A DNA stretch of 35,716 bases from Oxalobacteraceae bacterium (GCA_947454305.1 CANGJE010000020.1:1-35716); one strand, 5' to 3'. Positions 1 to 9,513 are shown, counted from the first letter of the stretch. Numbers and translations: made by a program. Notes: a model not told the origin generated them from the letters alone.

Positions 1-2367
1 CCGAAAGATCTTGAAATGCTGCCCTTGCACGCCAATGGGAATACGTTCCGGTTGGGTGACTTTGCAAAAGTTACGCGTGCTTATCAAGATCCTCCGCGCG
101 ACAAGATGCGTTATAACGGCAAAGAGGTGATTGGCTTAGGTATTTCGATGGAAAAGGGTGGCGACATCATCCAACTCGGCCGTCATTTGGATGCGGCTAC
201 GGCCAAAATTAAAGCAAAACTCCCCGTGGGGATTGAACTTGAGCGAGTCGCAGATCAGCCGCGTGCGGTGAGTTCTTCCGTCAATGAATTTCTGAAGGTG
301 CTGGCTGAAGCGGTGATGATTGTGCTGGCAATTAGTTTTATTGCGCTGGGTCTGCACACCAAACCGCTGCGCATCGATGTTCGGCCTGGTTTGGTGGTGG
401 CGCTCACCATACCGCTGGTGTTGGCGGCCACGTTTTTAGCGATGCAAATCTTTGGTATTGATTTGCATAAAATTTCTCTCGGCGCGCTGATTATTGCCCT
501 GGGCTTGTTGGTGGACGACGCCATCATCGCTGTTGAAATGATGGTGAGAAAAATGGAAGAGGGTTTGTCGCGTTTTGATGCGGCCACTTTCGCCTATACA
601 TCGACTGCAATGCCTATGTTGACCGGTACCTTAATCACGGCGGCTGGCTTTTTGCCGATTGGATTTGCTAAATCGGCTGCAGGTGAGTACACGTTTTCCA
701 TGTTTTCAGTGAATGCCTTGGCGCTTTTGATCTCTTGGTTTGCAGCGGTATTGTTTACTCCGTATTTGGGTTATGTTTTTCTGCGAGTTAAACCTAGTTC
801 AAACGCCGACGGTCATCATGAATTATTTAATACGCCGTTTTACAACCGACTGCGACGCGTAGTGAACTGGTGCGTTGAATGGCGTAAAACGACGATTGCG
901 TTGACGCTAGCGGGATTCTTTTTAGGCGTGTTCGGATTCAAATTTATTGAGCAGCAATTCTTCCCTGATTCGAGCCGACTTGAATTAATGGTTGAGCTGT
1001 GGCTGCCTGAAGGTTCGTCGTATCAAGCGACCGAAGCGCAGGCGAAAAAATTTGAGCGCTTCATCATGCAGGAACCGGGCGTTGAGAGCGTGACCAGTTA
1101 TGTGGGTACGGGTAGTCCACGCTTTTATTTGCCATTGGATCAAATTTTCCCGCAGACGAATGTGTCGCAAATCGTGGTGCTGCCTAAGGATGCTAAGGCC
1201 AGAGAAACGCTACGATTAAAAATCAAAGCGATATTTGCCAAAGATTTTCCAGAGGTGCGCGGTCGAGTGAAATTACTTCCTAACGGGCCGCCAGTGCCGT
1301 ATCCCGTGCAGTTTCGCGTGACGGGGCCTGAGATCGAAAAAGTTCGATTGATAGCTGATCAGGTAAAAACGATTTTACGTACCAACACTAATGCTGTTGG
1401 CGTCAACGATAACTGGAATGAATCTGTCAAGGTAGTGCGTATTGATCTTGACCAAGAAAAATTGCGAGCTCTCGGTGTTAATTCACAGTTAGTGATGCGC
1501 GCTGCGAATACCGTATTGAGCGGTTCGGTGGTGGGGCAATTTAGAACTGGCGACAAACTAATTGATATCGTGATTCGTCAGCCCGTAGAAGAGCGTGCAA
1601 CGATAACGGCCTTGAGTAACGCGAGCGTGCCCACAGCCAGTGGCCGCCCAGTGCCACTTTCACAATTGGCGACACCACGCTTTGTATGGGAGCCGGGCGT
1701 AATTTGGCGCGAGGGGCGCGAATGGGCCATCACGGTTCAATCGGATGTCATCGATGGTATTCAGGGGCCGACGGTATCCGGACAGGTTGATCCTTTACTC
1801 GAGCCATTACGGACCAAATTGCCGCCGGGTTACAAGATCAAATTGGCGGGTGCGGCGGCCGATAGCGGCAAGGCACAAGATTCGATTGCTGCGAATGTTC
1901 CGCTCGTTATTTTTATTGTCTTCACACTGCTGATGCTGCAGTTGCATAGCTTCTGGCGTTCACTCATGGTGTTCCTTACGGGGCCTTTGGGTGTCGCCGG
2001 TGCTGCACTGGCTTTATTAATTTTGCAGCGGCCTTTTGGTTTCGTGGCGCAGCTGGGTGTGATTGCGCTGTTTGGGATGATTATTCGAAATTCGGTGATC
2101 TTGGTCGATCAGATTGAACAAGATATTGCCGCCGGTATTTCGGCCTGGGATGCGATTGTTGGTTCGGCGGTGCGACGTTGTCGTCCTATCCTGCTGACGG
2201 CCGCTACAGCCGTGCTGGCTATGATTCCGTTGTCACGTTCCGTGTTCTGGGGTCCTATGGCGGTGGCGATCATGGGTGGGCTGATAGTTGCCACATTACT
2301 GACGCTGTTGTTCTTGCCAGCCCTGTACGCAGCCTGGTTCCGAGTTAAGCGCCCAATAGTGTTATAG
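1..2367 (+). CDS. RND-family efflux pump inner-membrane subunit (5' end outside the window)
   Basis: Proton-driven inner-membrane transporter of the RND superfamily, which normally works with a periplasmic adaptor and an outer-membrane channel to expel small molecules. The frame is open to the left edge, so about 788 residues of a roughly 1020-residue protein are present and the start is missing; the first ATG (position 16) is internal. The first visible membrane block contains GLLVDDAIIAVE, whose two Asp codons at 514-519 match the proton-relay Asp pair of AcrB (known family feature). A large periplasmic domain follows, then a second membrane block with FGMIIRNSVILVDQ, where Arg (2086-2088) occupies the position of the AcrB Lys. 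The protein ends VKRPIVL, with no long tail. It looks closer to drug/amphiphile pumps than to CzcA-type metal pumps, but the substrate cannot be told. The adaptor gene presumably lies to the left. Confidence 0.93.
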   Translation, partial: PKDLEMLPLHANGNTFRLGDFAKVTRAYQDPPRDKMRYNGKEVIGLGISMEKGGDIIQLGRHLDAATAKIKAKLPVGIELERVADQPRAVSSSVNEFLKVLAEAVMIVLAISFIALGLHTKPLRIDVRPGLVVALTIPLVLAATFLAMQIFGIDLHKISLGALIIALGLLVDDAIIAVEMMVRKMEEGLSRFDAATFAYTSTAMPMLTGTLITAAGFLPIGFAKSAAGEYTFSMFSVNALALLISWFAAVLFTPYLGYVFLRVKPSSNADGHHELFNTPFYNRLRRVVNWCVEWRKTTIALTLAGFFLGVFGFKFIEQQFFPDSSRLELMVELWLPEGSSYQATEAQAKKFERFIMQEPGVESVTSYVGTGSPRFYLPLDQIFPQTNVSQIVVLPKDAKARETLRLKIKAIFAKDFPEVRGRVKLLPNGPPVPYPVQFRVTGPEIEKVRLIADQVKTILRTNTNAVGVNDNWNESVKVVRIDLDQEKLRALGVNSQLVMRAANTVLSGSVVGQFRTGDKLIDIVIRQPVEERATITALSNASVPTASGRPVPLSQLATPRFVWEPGVIWREGREWAITVQSDVIDGIQGPTVSGQVDPLLEPLRTKLPPGYKIKLAGAAADSGKAQDSIAANVPLVIFIVFTLLMLQLHSFWRSLMVFLTGPLGVAGAALALLILQRPFGFVAQLGVIALFGMIIRNSVILVDQIEQDIAAGISAWDAIVGSAVRRCRPILLTAATAVLAMIPLSRSVFWGPMAVAIMGGLIVATLLTLLFLPALYAAWFRVKRPIVL

Positions 2368-2386
2368 GCGAAAAACGGAGCGTCCG

Positions 2387-2415
2387 CCCTGAATTTCCAG
2401 TAGAATTCAGGGTTT
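2387..2415 (+). terminator. Hairpin after the RND pump gene, possible weak terminator
   Basis: Perfect 9-bp inverted repeat CCCTGAATT (2387-2395) / AATTCAGGG (2404-2412) with an 8-nt loop and only three T after it. It lies 20 nt past the pump stop codon. The short T run makes it a weak terminator alone; it is followed by a second, GC-rich hairpin. Confidence 0.45.
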
Positions 2416-2443
2416 GAGTCACCGCCAGCAGCTTGGCAACGTA

Positions 2444-2480
2444 GGGCGACCGCTCTTGACGCATGGTCGCCCTTTGCTTT
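2444..2480 (+). terminator. Probable intrinsic terminator between RND pump and tRNA-Leu
   Basis: 8-bp GC-rich stem GGGCGACC (2444-2451) / GGTCGCCC (2465-2472), 13-nt loop, followed by the T-rich tract TTTGCTTTT. Together with the hairpin at 2387 it probably isolates the efflux gene from the tRNA-Leu/tig unit. Confidence 0.6.
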
Positions 2481-2527
2481 TGTCGACGCTGGCGCGAATT
2501 ACTTCAAATTCTGTGATTCCCTTTGCC

Positions 2528-2614
2528 GCGAGGATGGCGAAATTGGTAGACGCACCAGGTTTAGGTCCTGACGCCAGCAATGGTGTGGGGGTTCGAGTCC
2601 CCCTCCTCGCACCA
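2528..2614 (+). tRNA. tRNA-Leu (anticodon UAG)
   Basis: 87-nt class II tRNA with encoded CCA. The acceptor stem GCGAGGA (2528-2534) pairs with TCCTCGC (2604-2610); discriminator A at 2611, CCA at 2612-2614. The D-loop has AAATTGGTAGA, the anticodon loop TTTAGGT (2560-2566) carries UAG at 2562-2564, a long variable arm follows, and the T-arm contains GGTTCGAGTCC. Layout closely matches E. coli tRNA-Leu(UAG). The outermost anticodon-stem pair appears mismatched (C-A). The gene ends only 31 nt before the chosen tig start, so a joint transcript is likely. Confidence 0.97.
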
Positions 2615-2645
2615 CAGAACTGTTTAACTTTTTTGGATGAAGCAC

Positions 2646-3992
2646 ATGGCAACTGAAGTCGAAACCCTGGAAAAACTCGAACGTCGCGTGACGCTGACCG
2701 TCGCTTTGGCCGAGATTAATTCGGAAGTGGAAAAACGCTTGAAGGTACGTGCCCGTACCGCCAAGGCACCAGGCTTTAGACCCGGCAAAGTCCCCATGAA
2801 AATGGTGGCAGCCCAGTATGGCCCTATGGTCGAAAATGAAGTCATGAACGACAAGGTCGGCCTGGCTTTTGTTCAAGCTACATCAGCTAATAATCTTCGT
2901 GTGGCCGGTTATCCGCGCATCGAAGCTAAGCCCGGTGAGGCCGTCGAAGGGGCGCTAGTATTTCAAGCAACCTTTGAGGTCTATCCTGAGCTGAAGATCG
3001 GCGACCTTTCTGCCCTTGAAATCGAACAAAGTCGCTCAGATATCACCGACGCTGAAATCGATAAAACGCTCGATATTTTGCGAAAGCAGCGCGTGCATTT
3101 CCACACCAAAGGCGCGCATGATGCTCATGGCGATGGCGGTCCTGACACCTCTGCTCAAAATGGCGATCGAGTCACGATTGATTTCGTAGGAAAAATTGAT
3201 GGCGTTGAATTTGCCGGTGGCAAGGCAGATGACTTCCCGTTCGTGCTCGGTGAAGGCCGCATGCTGGCTGATTTTGAAAAAGCGGCAATTGGCCTTAAAA
3301 AAGGCGAATCACGCACTTTTCCTCTCGCATTTCCTGAGGATTACCATTCCAAGGATTTGGCGGGTAAAACAGCTGAATTTTCTATCACGGTTAAAAACGT
3401 TGAATGGGCTCACATGCCTGAAGTCGATGCTGACTTTGCTCGCTCGCTGGGTATCCCTGACGGCGATCTGCAAAAAATGCGTGACGACGTCAGAGCTAAC
3501 CTACAGCGTGAAGTTGGAAATCGTATCAAAGCGCGTACTAAAACCAGCGTATTAGACGCTTTGGTTAAAGTGGCTGAACTCGACGTGCCTAAGGCACTGC
3601 TGGAGCAAGAGTCTGAGCGTTTGGCTAGCATGACGCGCGAAGACATGAAGCAGCGTGGAATGAATGTCAACGACATGCCTTTCCCCGCCGATCTGTTTAC
3701 TCAACAAGCCGATCGTCGCGTGCGCGTTGGTTTGATTTTATCTGAGCTGGTTAAAGCGAATTCTTTGCAGGCGACTGCCGAGCAAATCAAAGCCTTCGTT
3801 GAAGATTTTGCTAAAGCCTACGAAGACCCGCAGCAAGTATTGAAGTATTACTACAGTGACCGTAATCGTTTGGCAGATGTCGAAGCCATGGTGGTTGAAG
3901 AAAATGTAGTGAAGTTCGTTCTTGAAAAAGCGAAAGTTAAAGAAGTGACGGTTGCTTTTGATGAGTTAATGAATAGCCAGAATGAAGGCTAA
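2646..3992 (+). CDS. tig: Trigger factor, ribosome-associated chaperone/prolyl isomerase
   Basis: Cytosolic chaperone that binds at the ribosome exit tunnel and shields nascent chains. Start taken at the second ATG (2646): it gives [17 protein letters not shown], matching beta-proteobacterial trigger factors, and has GGA at 2635-2637 as ribosome-binding site; the ATG at 2637 would add MKH. 448 residues, normal length. The ribosome-docking loop GFRPGKVP is at about residues 38-45, the FKBP-type domain begins around [13 protein letters not shown] (about 173), and a long helical C-terminal domain follows. Compared with E. coli there are about 11 extra residues, rich in His, Asp and Gly, just before the FKBP domain (about 152-171). 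It heads the tig-clpP-clpX-lon protein-quality block. Confidence 0.97.
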   Translation: MATEVETLEKLERRVTLTVALAEINSEVEKRLKVRARTAKAPGFRPGKVPMKMVAAQYGPMVENEVMNDKVGLAFVQATSANNLRVAGYPRIEAKPGEAVEGALVFQATFEVYPELKIGDLSALEIEQSRSDITDAEIDKTLDILRKQRVHFHTKGAHDAHGDGGPDTSAQNGDRVTIDFVGKIDGVEFAGGKADDFPFVLGEGRMLADFEKAAIGLKKGESRTFPLAFPEDYHSKDLAGKTAEFSITVKNVEWAHMPEVDADFARSLGIPDGDLQKMRDDVRANLQREVGNRIKARTKTSVLDALVKVAELDVPKALLEQESERLASMTREDMKQRGMNVNDMPFPADLFTQQADRRVRVGLILSELVKANSLQATAEQIKAFVEDFAKAYEDPQQVLKYYYSDRNRLADVEAMVVEENVVKFVLEKAKVKEVTVAFDELMNSQNEG

Positions 3993-4014
3993 TCACTGAT
4001 TGTTGATTTTGCGA

Positions 4015-4053
4015 TAGTCTGAACTAATTAGAGACTTATTTTTTGTTTTTTGG
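4015..4053 (+). other. Hairpin plus T-rich tract between tig and clpP
   Basis: The stem AGTCT (4015-4019) / AGACT (4031-4035) encloses the palindrome CTAATTAG, and a T-rich run (TATTTTTTGTTTTTT) follows. The stem is short and AU-rich, so it would be a partial attenuator at most, lowering tig read-through into clpP. Low certainty. Confidence 0.35.
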
Positions 4054-4111
4054 TTTGCCGAGGATCTCTATTTAAACGATCCAACGCTTTACAGTTTTCA
4101 TGGGAAATCAA

Positions 4112-4744
4112 ATGACCGATAGCATCCACCGTAAATCTGCGATCGACACCGAGATGCTCGGTATGGTTCCAGTCGTTATTGAGCAGAGTGGTCGTGGCGA
4201 GCGCGCTTACGACATTTACTCGCGCCTGCTGAAAGAGCGAGTGATTTTCTTGGTGGGGCCGGTTAATGATCACACGGCCAACCTCGTGGTTGCTCAGTTG
4301 CTTTTCCTCGAAAGCGAAAATCCAGAAAAAGATATTTCGCTCTACATCAATTCACCAGGTGGTTCAGTATCTGCAGGACTGGCGATCTACGACACGATGC
4401 AATTCATTAAGCCTGACGTATCAACACTATGTACAGGTTTGGCAGCTTCAATGGGCGCTTTTCTGTTGGCAGCAGGTGCTAAGGGTAAGCGTTTCTCGCT
4501 TCCTAATTCGCGCATCATGATTCATCAACCCTTAGGTGGTGCAAGTGGCCAGGCGTCCGATATCGAAATTCAGGCGCGTGAAATTCTTTATTTGCGCGAA
4601 CGACTTAACAACATACTGGCTGAAAAAACTGGCCAGAACATGGACCAGATCGGTCGTGACACCGATCGCGATAACTTTATGTCCGCCGAGCAGGCCGTTG
4701 AATACGGCATGATCGACAAGGTCTTAACCCATCGAGCCGAGTAG
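4112..4744 (+). CDS. clpP: ATP-dependent Clp protease proteolytic subunit ClpP
   Basis: Serine peptidase that forms a double heptameric ring and degrades proteins fed by ClpX or ClpA. An ATG at 4100 gives 214 residues; the in-frame ATG at 4112 (210 residues, [15 protein letters not shown]) is preferred because GGGA at 4102-4105 then serves as ribosome-binding site, while nothing suitable precedes 4100. Numbered from 4100, the triad is Ser117 (GLAASMGAF), His142 (IMIHQPLGG) and Asp191 ([11 protein letters not shown]), with the 25/49-residue spacing of E. coli ClpP. The N-terminal stretch before MVPVVIEQ is probably a propeptide removed by self-cleavage, as in known ClpPs. Downstream 118 nt is clpX, its partner. 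Confidence 0.98.
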   Translation: MTDSIHRKSAIDTEMLGMVPVVIEQSGRGERAYDIYSRLLKERVIFLVGPVNDHTANLVVAQLLFLESENPEKDISLYINSPGGSVSAGLAIYDTMQFIKPDVSTLCTGLAASMGAFLLAAGAKGKRFSLPNSRIMIHQPLGGASGQASDIEIQAREILYLRERLNNILAEKTGQNMDQIGRDTDRDNFMSAEQAVEYGMIDKVLTHRAE

Positions 4745-4751
4745 TATTTTT

Positions 4752-4827
4752 GATAATTATCGTTCTGCTAGCGGGCTGACGCATCCCGAATTAGGCCTGC
4801 CTGCGTGACGAATTACGAATTCGCAGG
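4752..4827 (+). other. clpP-clpX spacer with palindrome and hairpin
   Basis: The 118-nt spacer holds a perfect 10-bp palindrome GATAATTATC (4752-4761) and a hairpin with 6-bp GC stem CCTGCG (4800-4805) / CGCAGG (4822-4827), which has an alternative inner pairing GAATT/AATTC. No T run follows, so it is not a terminator. It could be an mRNA processing or stability element that sets the ClpP:ClpX ratio (inference). Confidence 0.35.
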
Positions 4828-4862
4828 TAAGATCGTCCCAAATCCACCCATTTTGCGTGCTC

Positions 4863-6131
4863 ATGTCCGATAAAAAGTCTTCTGGCGGTGAAAAGTTACT
4901 TTATTGCTCATTTTGCGGTAAGAGCCAGCACGAGGTTAAAAAGCTAATAGCTGGCCCCTCGGTTTTCATTTGCGATGAATGTATTGATCTTTGTAATGAC
5001 ATCATTCGCGATGAGGCTTCCACCGTTGAAACAGTAGGTAGCCCCAAATCTGATCTTCCCACGCCGCAAGAAATTCTCGACATGCTGGGTCAGTACGTCA
5101 TTGGTCAGGATACGGCCAAGCGCACTCTCTCAGTCGCTGTCTACAACCACTACAAGCGCTTACGTCATCTCGGTAAAAAAGATGAAGTTGAACTAGCCAA
5201 GAGCAATATTCTTTTAGTCGGTCCAACAGGTTCAGGTAAAACCTTGTTAGCTCAGACGCTCGCACGTATGTTGAACGTGCCTTTCGTTATCGCCGATGCG
5301 ACTACGCTGACTGAAGCGGGTTATGTTGGTGAAGACGTTGAAAACATTATTCAGAAGCTGCTTCAAAACTGTAACTACGAAGTAGAGAAGGCGCAGAAGG
5401 GTATCGTCTACATCGATGAGATAGACAAGATATCGCGCAAATCAGATAACCCGTCGATCACACGCGATGTCTCTGGTGAAGGCGTGCAGCAGGCCTTGTT
5501 GAAACTGATCGAAGGCACGATGGCATCCGTTCCTCCACAAGGTGGTCGTAAGCACCCGAACCAAGATTTTGTTCAGATAGACACCACGAATATTTTATTC
5601 ATTTGCGGTGGTGCGTTTGATGGTCTGGCAAAAATTGTGTCGAATCGCTCCGAGAAAAGTGGCATAGGTTTTTCAGCTGAGGTTAAGAGTCAGGCAGAAC
5701 GTAGCGCAAGCGAAGTGATGCAAGATGCGGAACCCGAAGATTTGATTAAGTTTGGTCTGATTCCAGAATTGGTTGGACGCCTACCAGTGGTAGCCACCTT
5801 GTCTGAGTTGACCGAAGACGCCTTAATCCAAATTTTGCTTGAGCCTAAGAATGCATTGATCAAGCAGTACTCCAAGCTGCTTGAGATGGAAGGGGCAGAG
5901 CTTGAAGTCAGACCAGGTGCGTTGCATGCGATCGCTAAAAAAGCGCTCAAGCGTAAGACAGGTGCCCGCGGTTTACGGTCTATCGTTGAGCATGCATTGC
6001 TGGACGTGATGTTTGAGTTGCCGAATGAGCAAAATGTTGCCAAGGTAGTTGTGGACGAAAACACTATCAATAATGGTGCTAAGCCGCTACTTATTTATCA
6101 TGAGCCGCAAAAAGTGTCGGGTGCAAAGTAG
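4863..6131 (+). CDS. clpX: ATP-dependent Clp protease ATPase subunit ClpX
   Basis: AAA+ unfoldase that recognises tagged substrates and threads them into ClpP. Start taken at ATG 4863 ([14 protein letters not shown], 422 residues); a GTG at 4857 would add two residues but MSDK is the family start. The N-terminal zinc-binding domain has Cys15, Cys18, Cys37 and Cys40. Walker A GPTGSGKT is at 120-127, pore loop GYVGED begins at 153, Walker [10 protein letters not shown] at about 181-189, and the ClpP-docking IGF tripeptide is at 268-270 ([10 protein letters not shown]). Length and all motif positions match E. coli ClpX almost residue for residue. Followed by an intrinsic terminator at 6176. Confidence 0.98.
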   Translation: MSDKKSSGGEKLLYCSFCGKSQHEVKKLIAGPSVFICDECIDLCNDIIRDEASTVETVGSPKSDLPTPQEILDMLGQYVIGQDTAKRTLSVAVYNHYKRLRHLGKKDEVELAKSNILLVGPTGSGKTLLAQTLARMLNVPFVIADATTLTEAGYVGEDVENIIQKLLQNCNYEVEKAQKGIVYIDEIDKISRKSDNPSITRDVSGEGVQQALLKLIEGTMASVPPQGGRKHPNQDFVQIDTTNILFICGGAFDGLAKIVSNRSEKSGIGFSAEVKSQAERSASEVMQDAEPEDLIKFGLIPELVGRLPVVATLSELTEDALIQILLEPKNALIKQYSKLLEMEGAELEVRPGALHAIAKKALKRKTGARGLRSIVEHALLDVMFELPNEQNVAKVVVDENTINNGAKPLLIYHEPQKVSGAK

Positions 6132-6175
6132 GTCGAAGAAGAAAAATGCTTAAAATTTCGCAAAAAAAGCGATTA

Positions 6176-6200
6176 AATCGCCTTTTATTGGCGGTTTTTT
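6176..6200 (+). terminator. Intrinsic terminator of clpX
   Basis: Stem AATCGCC (6176-6182) / GGCGGTT (6190-6196) with one G-U pair, loop TTTTATT, then a run of T to 6200. It lies 45 nt after the clpX stop. Confidence 0.75.
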
Positions 6201-6251
6201 GAACAAAAGCATTACAATCGACTCAATAGCACTGTGTCCCGGCTTCAAAGC

Positions 6252-6288
6252 AAAAGCCACCCGAGGTGACTCGTGAGTGGCTTTTTTA
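6252..6288 (+). terminator. Second, strong intrinsic terminator between clpX and lon
   Basis: Long stem AAAAGCCAC (6252-6260) / GTGGCTTTT (6276-6284), extended inside by CGAG/CTCG around a GTGA loop, then T residues to 6287. No gene ends between this and the clpX terminator 50 nt upstream, so it either backs up clpX termination or ends a short non-coding transcript. Confidence 0.75.
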
Positions 6289-6476
6289 TTAAGTTTGTTT
6301 TGCGTTGGCTAGTTAAAGCGACTCAATTGCATAATTAGTGAATGATATCGACCTATTTAGTATTGAATTGTCAGTAAGCGATAAAACAGTAGATGCAGTA
6401 TGGTTTGTTAATAATAGGGCTTGTGATTGGCTAATTCGTGCCAACATAGCTTGAAGGTTTGTTCAAAAGGCTTGCA

Positions 6477-8891
6477 ATGACCATAACTTCACATTTTTCC
6501 GAACCCACCCAACTTCCTTTGTTGCCCTTGCGCGATGTGGTGGTGTTCCCGCACATGGTGATACCGTTGTTTGTTGGTCGTCCCAAGTCCATCAAGGCGC
6601 TTGAAGCGGCCATGGAACAAGGTAAGAGCATCATGCTGGCAGCGCAGAAAGCCGCCGCCAAAGATGAGCCTTCTGCCGACGATATTTATGAAATTGGTTG
6701 CATAGCCAATATTCTCCAAATGCTTAAGCTTCCCGACGGCACTGTTAAGGTTCTCGTTGAAGGAGCTCAGCGTGCACGGATTCATAGCATCAGCGAAGTT
6801 GAAACCCACTTTGTTGCTGATCTATCCCCGGTAGAGTCGGAAGCGGGTGATGAATCTGAGGTCGAAGCGATGCGTCGCGCGATCGTTCAGCAATTTGATC
6901 AGTACGTAAAACTCAACAAAAAAATTCCTCCGGAAATTTTGACTTCGTTAGCCGGTATTGATGATGCTGGACGCTTGGCCGATACGATTGCGGCTCACTT
7001 GCCTTTGAAGCTAGAGCAAAAACAAGTGATCCTGGAAATTTTCAATGTCGCTAAACGTCATGAGCATCTGCTTGGTCAACTCGAAGCTGAGCTCGATATT
7101 CTGCAAGTCGAAAAACGTATTCGCGGTCGTGTTAAACGCCAGATGGAAAAATCTCAGCGCGAGTATTATTTGAACGAGCAGGTCAAAGCGATTCAAAAAG
7201 AATTAGGCGAAGGCGAAGAGGGCGCTGATCTCGAAGAGCTGGATAAGAAAATTATCGCTGCTAAGATGCCGAAAGAGGCGAGGGAAAAAGCGCAGAGCGA
7301 ACTCAAAAAATTAAAGCTGATGTCGCCTATGTCAGCCGAAGCCACTGTCGTGCGTAATTACATCGATGTGCTGATCGGTTTGCCATGGAAGAAAAAATCC
7401 AAAGTAAATCACGATCTGACCCATGCTGAAAAAGTGCTGGAAGATGATCACTACGGCTTAGAAAAAATTAAAGAACGCATACTTGAGTATCTTGCTGTTC
7501 AGCAGCGCGTCGAAAAAGTAAAGGCACCAATTCTTTGTTTCGTTGGTCCTCCAGGTGTGGGTAAAACCTCGTTAGGTCAATCGATTGCGCGCGCGACTAA
7601 TCGCAAGTTTGTTCGTATGGCATTGGGTGGCGTGCGCGATGAGGCCGAGATACGCGGTCACCGTCGTACCTACATCGGCTCTATGCCAGGCAAGATATTG
7701 CAAAGCCTGACCAAATCGACCGTGCGTAATCCATTGTTTTTGTTGGATGAGATAGACAAGCTCGGACAAGATTTCCGCGGTGATCCAGCATCTGCTTTGC
7801 TTGAGGTGCTTGATCCTGAACAGAATCATACGTTTGCTGATCATTATGTCGAGGTTGATTTTGATCTGTCCGACGTGATGTTTGTGGCAACCGCGAACTC
7901 ATTGAACATACCGCCAGCCTTGTTGGATCGTATGGAAGTGATTCGTCTGTCGGGGTATACCGAAGATGAAAAAACAAATATTTCGCATCGCTATTTAATT
8001 CCTAAGCAGATCAAAAACAATGGTCTGAAAGATAGCGAGATTAGTATTGCTGAGTCTGCAGTGCGCGACATCATTCGCTATTACACACGTGAAGCCGGCG
8101 TTCGTTCATTAGAGCGCGAAATTTCTAAAATTTGTCGTAAGGTCGTGAAGATGCTTCTGTTGAAGAAGCAAGAAACTAAAGTCACGATTAATGCAAAAAA
8201 TCTTGGAAAGTTTTTGGGCGTTCAGCGTTACGACTTTGGTGTAGCTGACAAAGACAATCAAATCGGACAAGTCGTTGGCTTGGCATGGACTGAAGTCGGT
8301 GGTGACCTACTCACCATCGAGTCGATGACCATGCCTGGTAAGGGTAACGTGATTCGTACCGGTACATTGGGCGATGTAATGAAAGAGTCCATCGAAGCCG
8401 CTCGTACCGTGGTTCGCAGCCGCGCCAGAAAGCTTGGTGTCAAGAGTGATGTGTTCGACAAAACAGACATTCACATTCACGTGCCTGAAGGTGCTACGCC
8501 CAAGGATGGTCCTTCTGCAGGTATAGCGATGACAACGGCTATGGTGTCGGTGTTTACCGGTATCCCTGTTAGAGCAGACGTTGCTATGACTGGTGAGATC
8601 ACACTGCGTGGTGAAGTATTACCTATCGGTGGGTTGAAAGAAAAATTACTGGCGGCACTGCGTGGTGGCATCAAGATTGTTTTGATACCCGAACAAAATG
8701 TAAAAGACCTCGCAGACATTCCAGAGAATGTTAAAAATCGTCTTGAGATTGTTCCTGTTCGATGGATAGATAAAGTGCTAGAAATTGCACTTGAGCGTCA
8801 TCCAGTGCCATTGACTGAAGAAGAAGCGGCACCTGCAGCAGCCGTTAAGGCAGCTGATGGCACAACAGATCCAGCAGTTGTCAAGCACTAA
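6477..8891 (+). CDS. lon: ATP-dependent Lon protease
   Basis: Cytosolic AAA+ serine protease that degrades misfolded and selected regulatory proteins. Start taken at ATG 6477 ([20 protein letters not shown]), with AAAGG at 6466-6470 as ribosome-binding site; a TTG at 6459 in frame is less likely. 804 residues, normal for LonA. Order: N-terminal substrate domain (opening [13 protein letters not shown]), helical coiled region, AAA+ module with Walker A GPPGVGKT at about 357-364 and Walker [10 protein letters not shown], then the protease domain with the Ser-Lys dyad Ser680 (PKDGPSAG) and Lys723 (GGLKEKLL). The C-terminal tail is Ala-rich ([15 protein letters not shown]). It is a separate unit from clpX, with terminators on both sides. 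Confidence 0.98.
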   Translation: MTITSHFSEPTQLPLLPLRDVVVFPHMVIPLFVGRPKSIKALEAAMEQGKSIMLAAQKAAAKDEPSADDIYEIGCIANILQMLKLPDGTVKVLVEGAQRARIHSISEVETHFVADLSPVESEAGDESEVEAMRRAIVQQFDQYVKLNKKIPPEILTSLAGIDDAGRLADTIAAHLPLKLEQKQVILEIFNVAKRHEHLLGQLEAELDILQVEKRIRGRVKRQMEKSQREYYLNEQVKAIQKELGEGEEGADLEELDKKIIAAKMPKEAREKAQSELKKLKLMSPMSAEATVVRNYIDVLIGLPWKKKSKVNHDLTHAEKVLEDDHYGLEKIKERILEYLAVQQRVEKVKAPILCFVGPPGVGKTSLGQSIARATNRKFVRMALGGVRDEAEIRGHRRTYIGSMPGKILQSLTKSTVRNPLFLLDEIDKLGQDFRGDPASALLEVLDPEQNHTFADHYVEVDFDLSDVMFVATANSLNIPPALLDRMEVIRLSGYTEDEKTNISHRYLIPKQIKNNGLKDSEISIAESAVRDIIRYYTREAGVRSLEREISKICRKVVKMLLLKKQETKVTINAKNLGKFLGVQRYDFGVADKDNQIGQVVGLAWTEVGGDLLTIESMTMPGKGNVIRTGTLGDVMKESIEAARTVVRSRARKLGVKSDVFDKTDIHIHVPEGATPKDGPSAGIAMTTAMVSVFTGIPVRADVAMTGEITLRGEVLPIGGLKEKLLAALRGGIKIVLIPEQNVKDLADIPENVKNRLEIVPVRWIDKVLEIALERHPVPLTEEEAAPAAAVKAADGTTDPAVVKH

Positions 8892-8912
8892 GTGAACGTG
8901 TTTTAAAAGAAG

Positions 8913-8936
8913 AAGCGCTCTTCGGAGCGCTTTTTT
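8913..8936 (+). terminator. Intrinsic terminator of lon
   Basis: Perfect 8-bp stem AAGCGCTC (8913-8920) / GAGCGCTT (8925-8932) with TTCG tetraloop and a T run to 8936. It lies 21 nt past the lon stop. Confidence 0.88.
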
Positions 8937-9240
8937 GATGCAATTTTTTTATGCAAAAAAATGAATTATGACAGCGCTGTAAGCAGTAACTTTTGATAAA
9001 TGCGTTCTTTGTGAATCAATAGGTTACAGCTTTTGGTGCGATCATTTATGCAATTTATATGCTTTAAATAATAGTTTTATGACTAGTTTTTCACTTGTGT
9101 TGTCTAGTAAATTTCTTGACACTACTGGGAGTCGCTAGTCTAATAACCGCTGCGGAATTTTCTGCAGCACTCGAGTCGGTTTGTTTTCATAACGTGCCGG
9201 CAGCCGAAATAAATTCAATAACACTTCCCAGGGGGAGTCA
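8937..9240. other. lon-hupB intergenic region with hupB promoter and A/T tracts
   Basis: No gene seen. The left part is AT-rich, with T7-ATGC-A7 (8944-8961), which can fold on itself or bend the helix, and a perfect palindrome ACAGCGCTGT at 8971-8980. The right part carries the hupB promoter (9116-9144) and its leader of roughly 90 nt. Confidence 0.6.
9116..9144 (+). promoter_or_regulatory. Strong sigma-70 promoter of hupB
   Basis: A perfect -35 hexamer TTGACA (9116-9121) is separated by exactly 17 nt from TCTAAT (9139-9144), five of six matches to the -10 consensus. Transcription would start near 9151, giving a leader of about 90 nt before hupB. This is the best promoter seen in the window and fits a highly expressed nucleoid protein and perhaps the two tRNAs behind it. 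Confidence 0.75.
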
Positions 9241-9513
9241 GTGAACAAAACTGAACTGATAGATGAAATTGCAAAAGCAGCTGACATTTCAAAAGCATCT
9301 GCTAGTCGCGCGCTTGAAGCCGTGATTGAATCCGTAACTGCGACATTGAAACAAGATGGCACAGTCACGCTTGCTGGATTTGGTACCTTTGCTGTCAGCG
9401 CACGCGCTGCTCGCACTGGCCGTAATCCACGTACTGGTGAAGAGATAAAAATCGCCGCTTCTAAGGTGCCTAAATTTAAGCCTGGCAAAGCCCTTAAAGA
9501 TGCGTTAAACTAA
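9241..9513 (+). CDS. hupB: DNA-binding protein HU-beta
   Basis: Small histone-like protein that bends and compacts DNA as a dimer in the nucleoid. 90 residues, the standard HU length; GTG start with a strong ribosome-binding site AGGGGGAG at 9230-9237. It opens [19 protein letters not shown], has the core GFGTFAV and the DNA-intercalating arm tip [10 protein letters not shown] with the key Pro, and ends with the helix [11 protein letters not shown]. Position right after lon is the conserved proteobacterial arrangement. HU-beta is preferred over HU-alpha or IHF because of this context and the short C-terminus. No clear terminator separates it from tRNA-Val, so read-through into the tRNAs is plausible. 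Confidence 0.97.
   Translation: MNKTELIDEIAKAADISKASASRALEAVIESVTATLKQDGTVTLAGFGTFAVSARAARTGRNPRTGEEIKIAASKVPKFKPGKALKDALN

Larger units (their letters stand above)
6132..6476. other. clpX-lon intergenic region (about 345 nt)
   Basis: No protein gene seen. It contains two terminator-like hairpins (6176-6200 and 6252-6288), a good -10 hexamer TACAAT at 6213-6218 between them, and an AT-rich stretch 6290-6450 that should hold the lon promoter. I could not find a convincing -35/-10 pair, nor a heat-shock (sigma-32) promoter of the CTTGAA / CCCCAT type, in that stretch. Confidence 0.6.

Noticed and set aside
2414..2656. Small open frames on both strands across the tRNA-Leu gene
   Set aside because: They run through the tRNA and the flanking terminator; no ribosome-binding site or protein-like composition.
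4751..4762. TGATAATTATCG as a Fur box
   Set aside because: It is a 10-bp palindrome lacking the central base and outer arms of the 19-bp Fur site, and lies between clpP and clpX where iron control is not expected.
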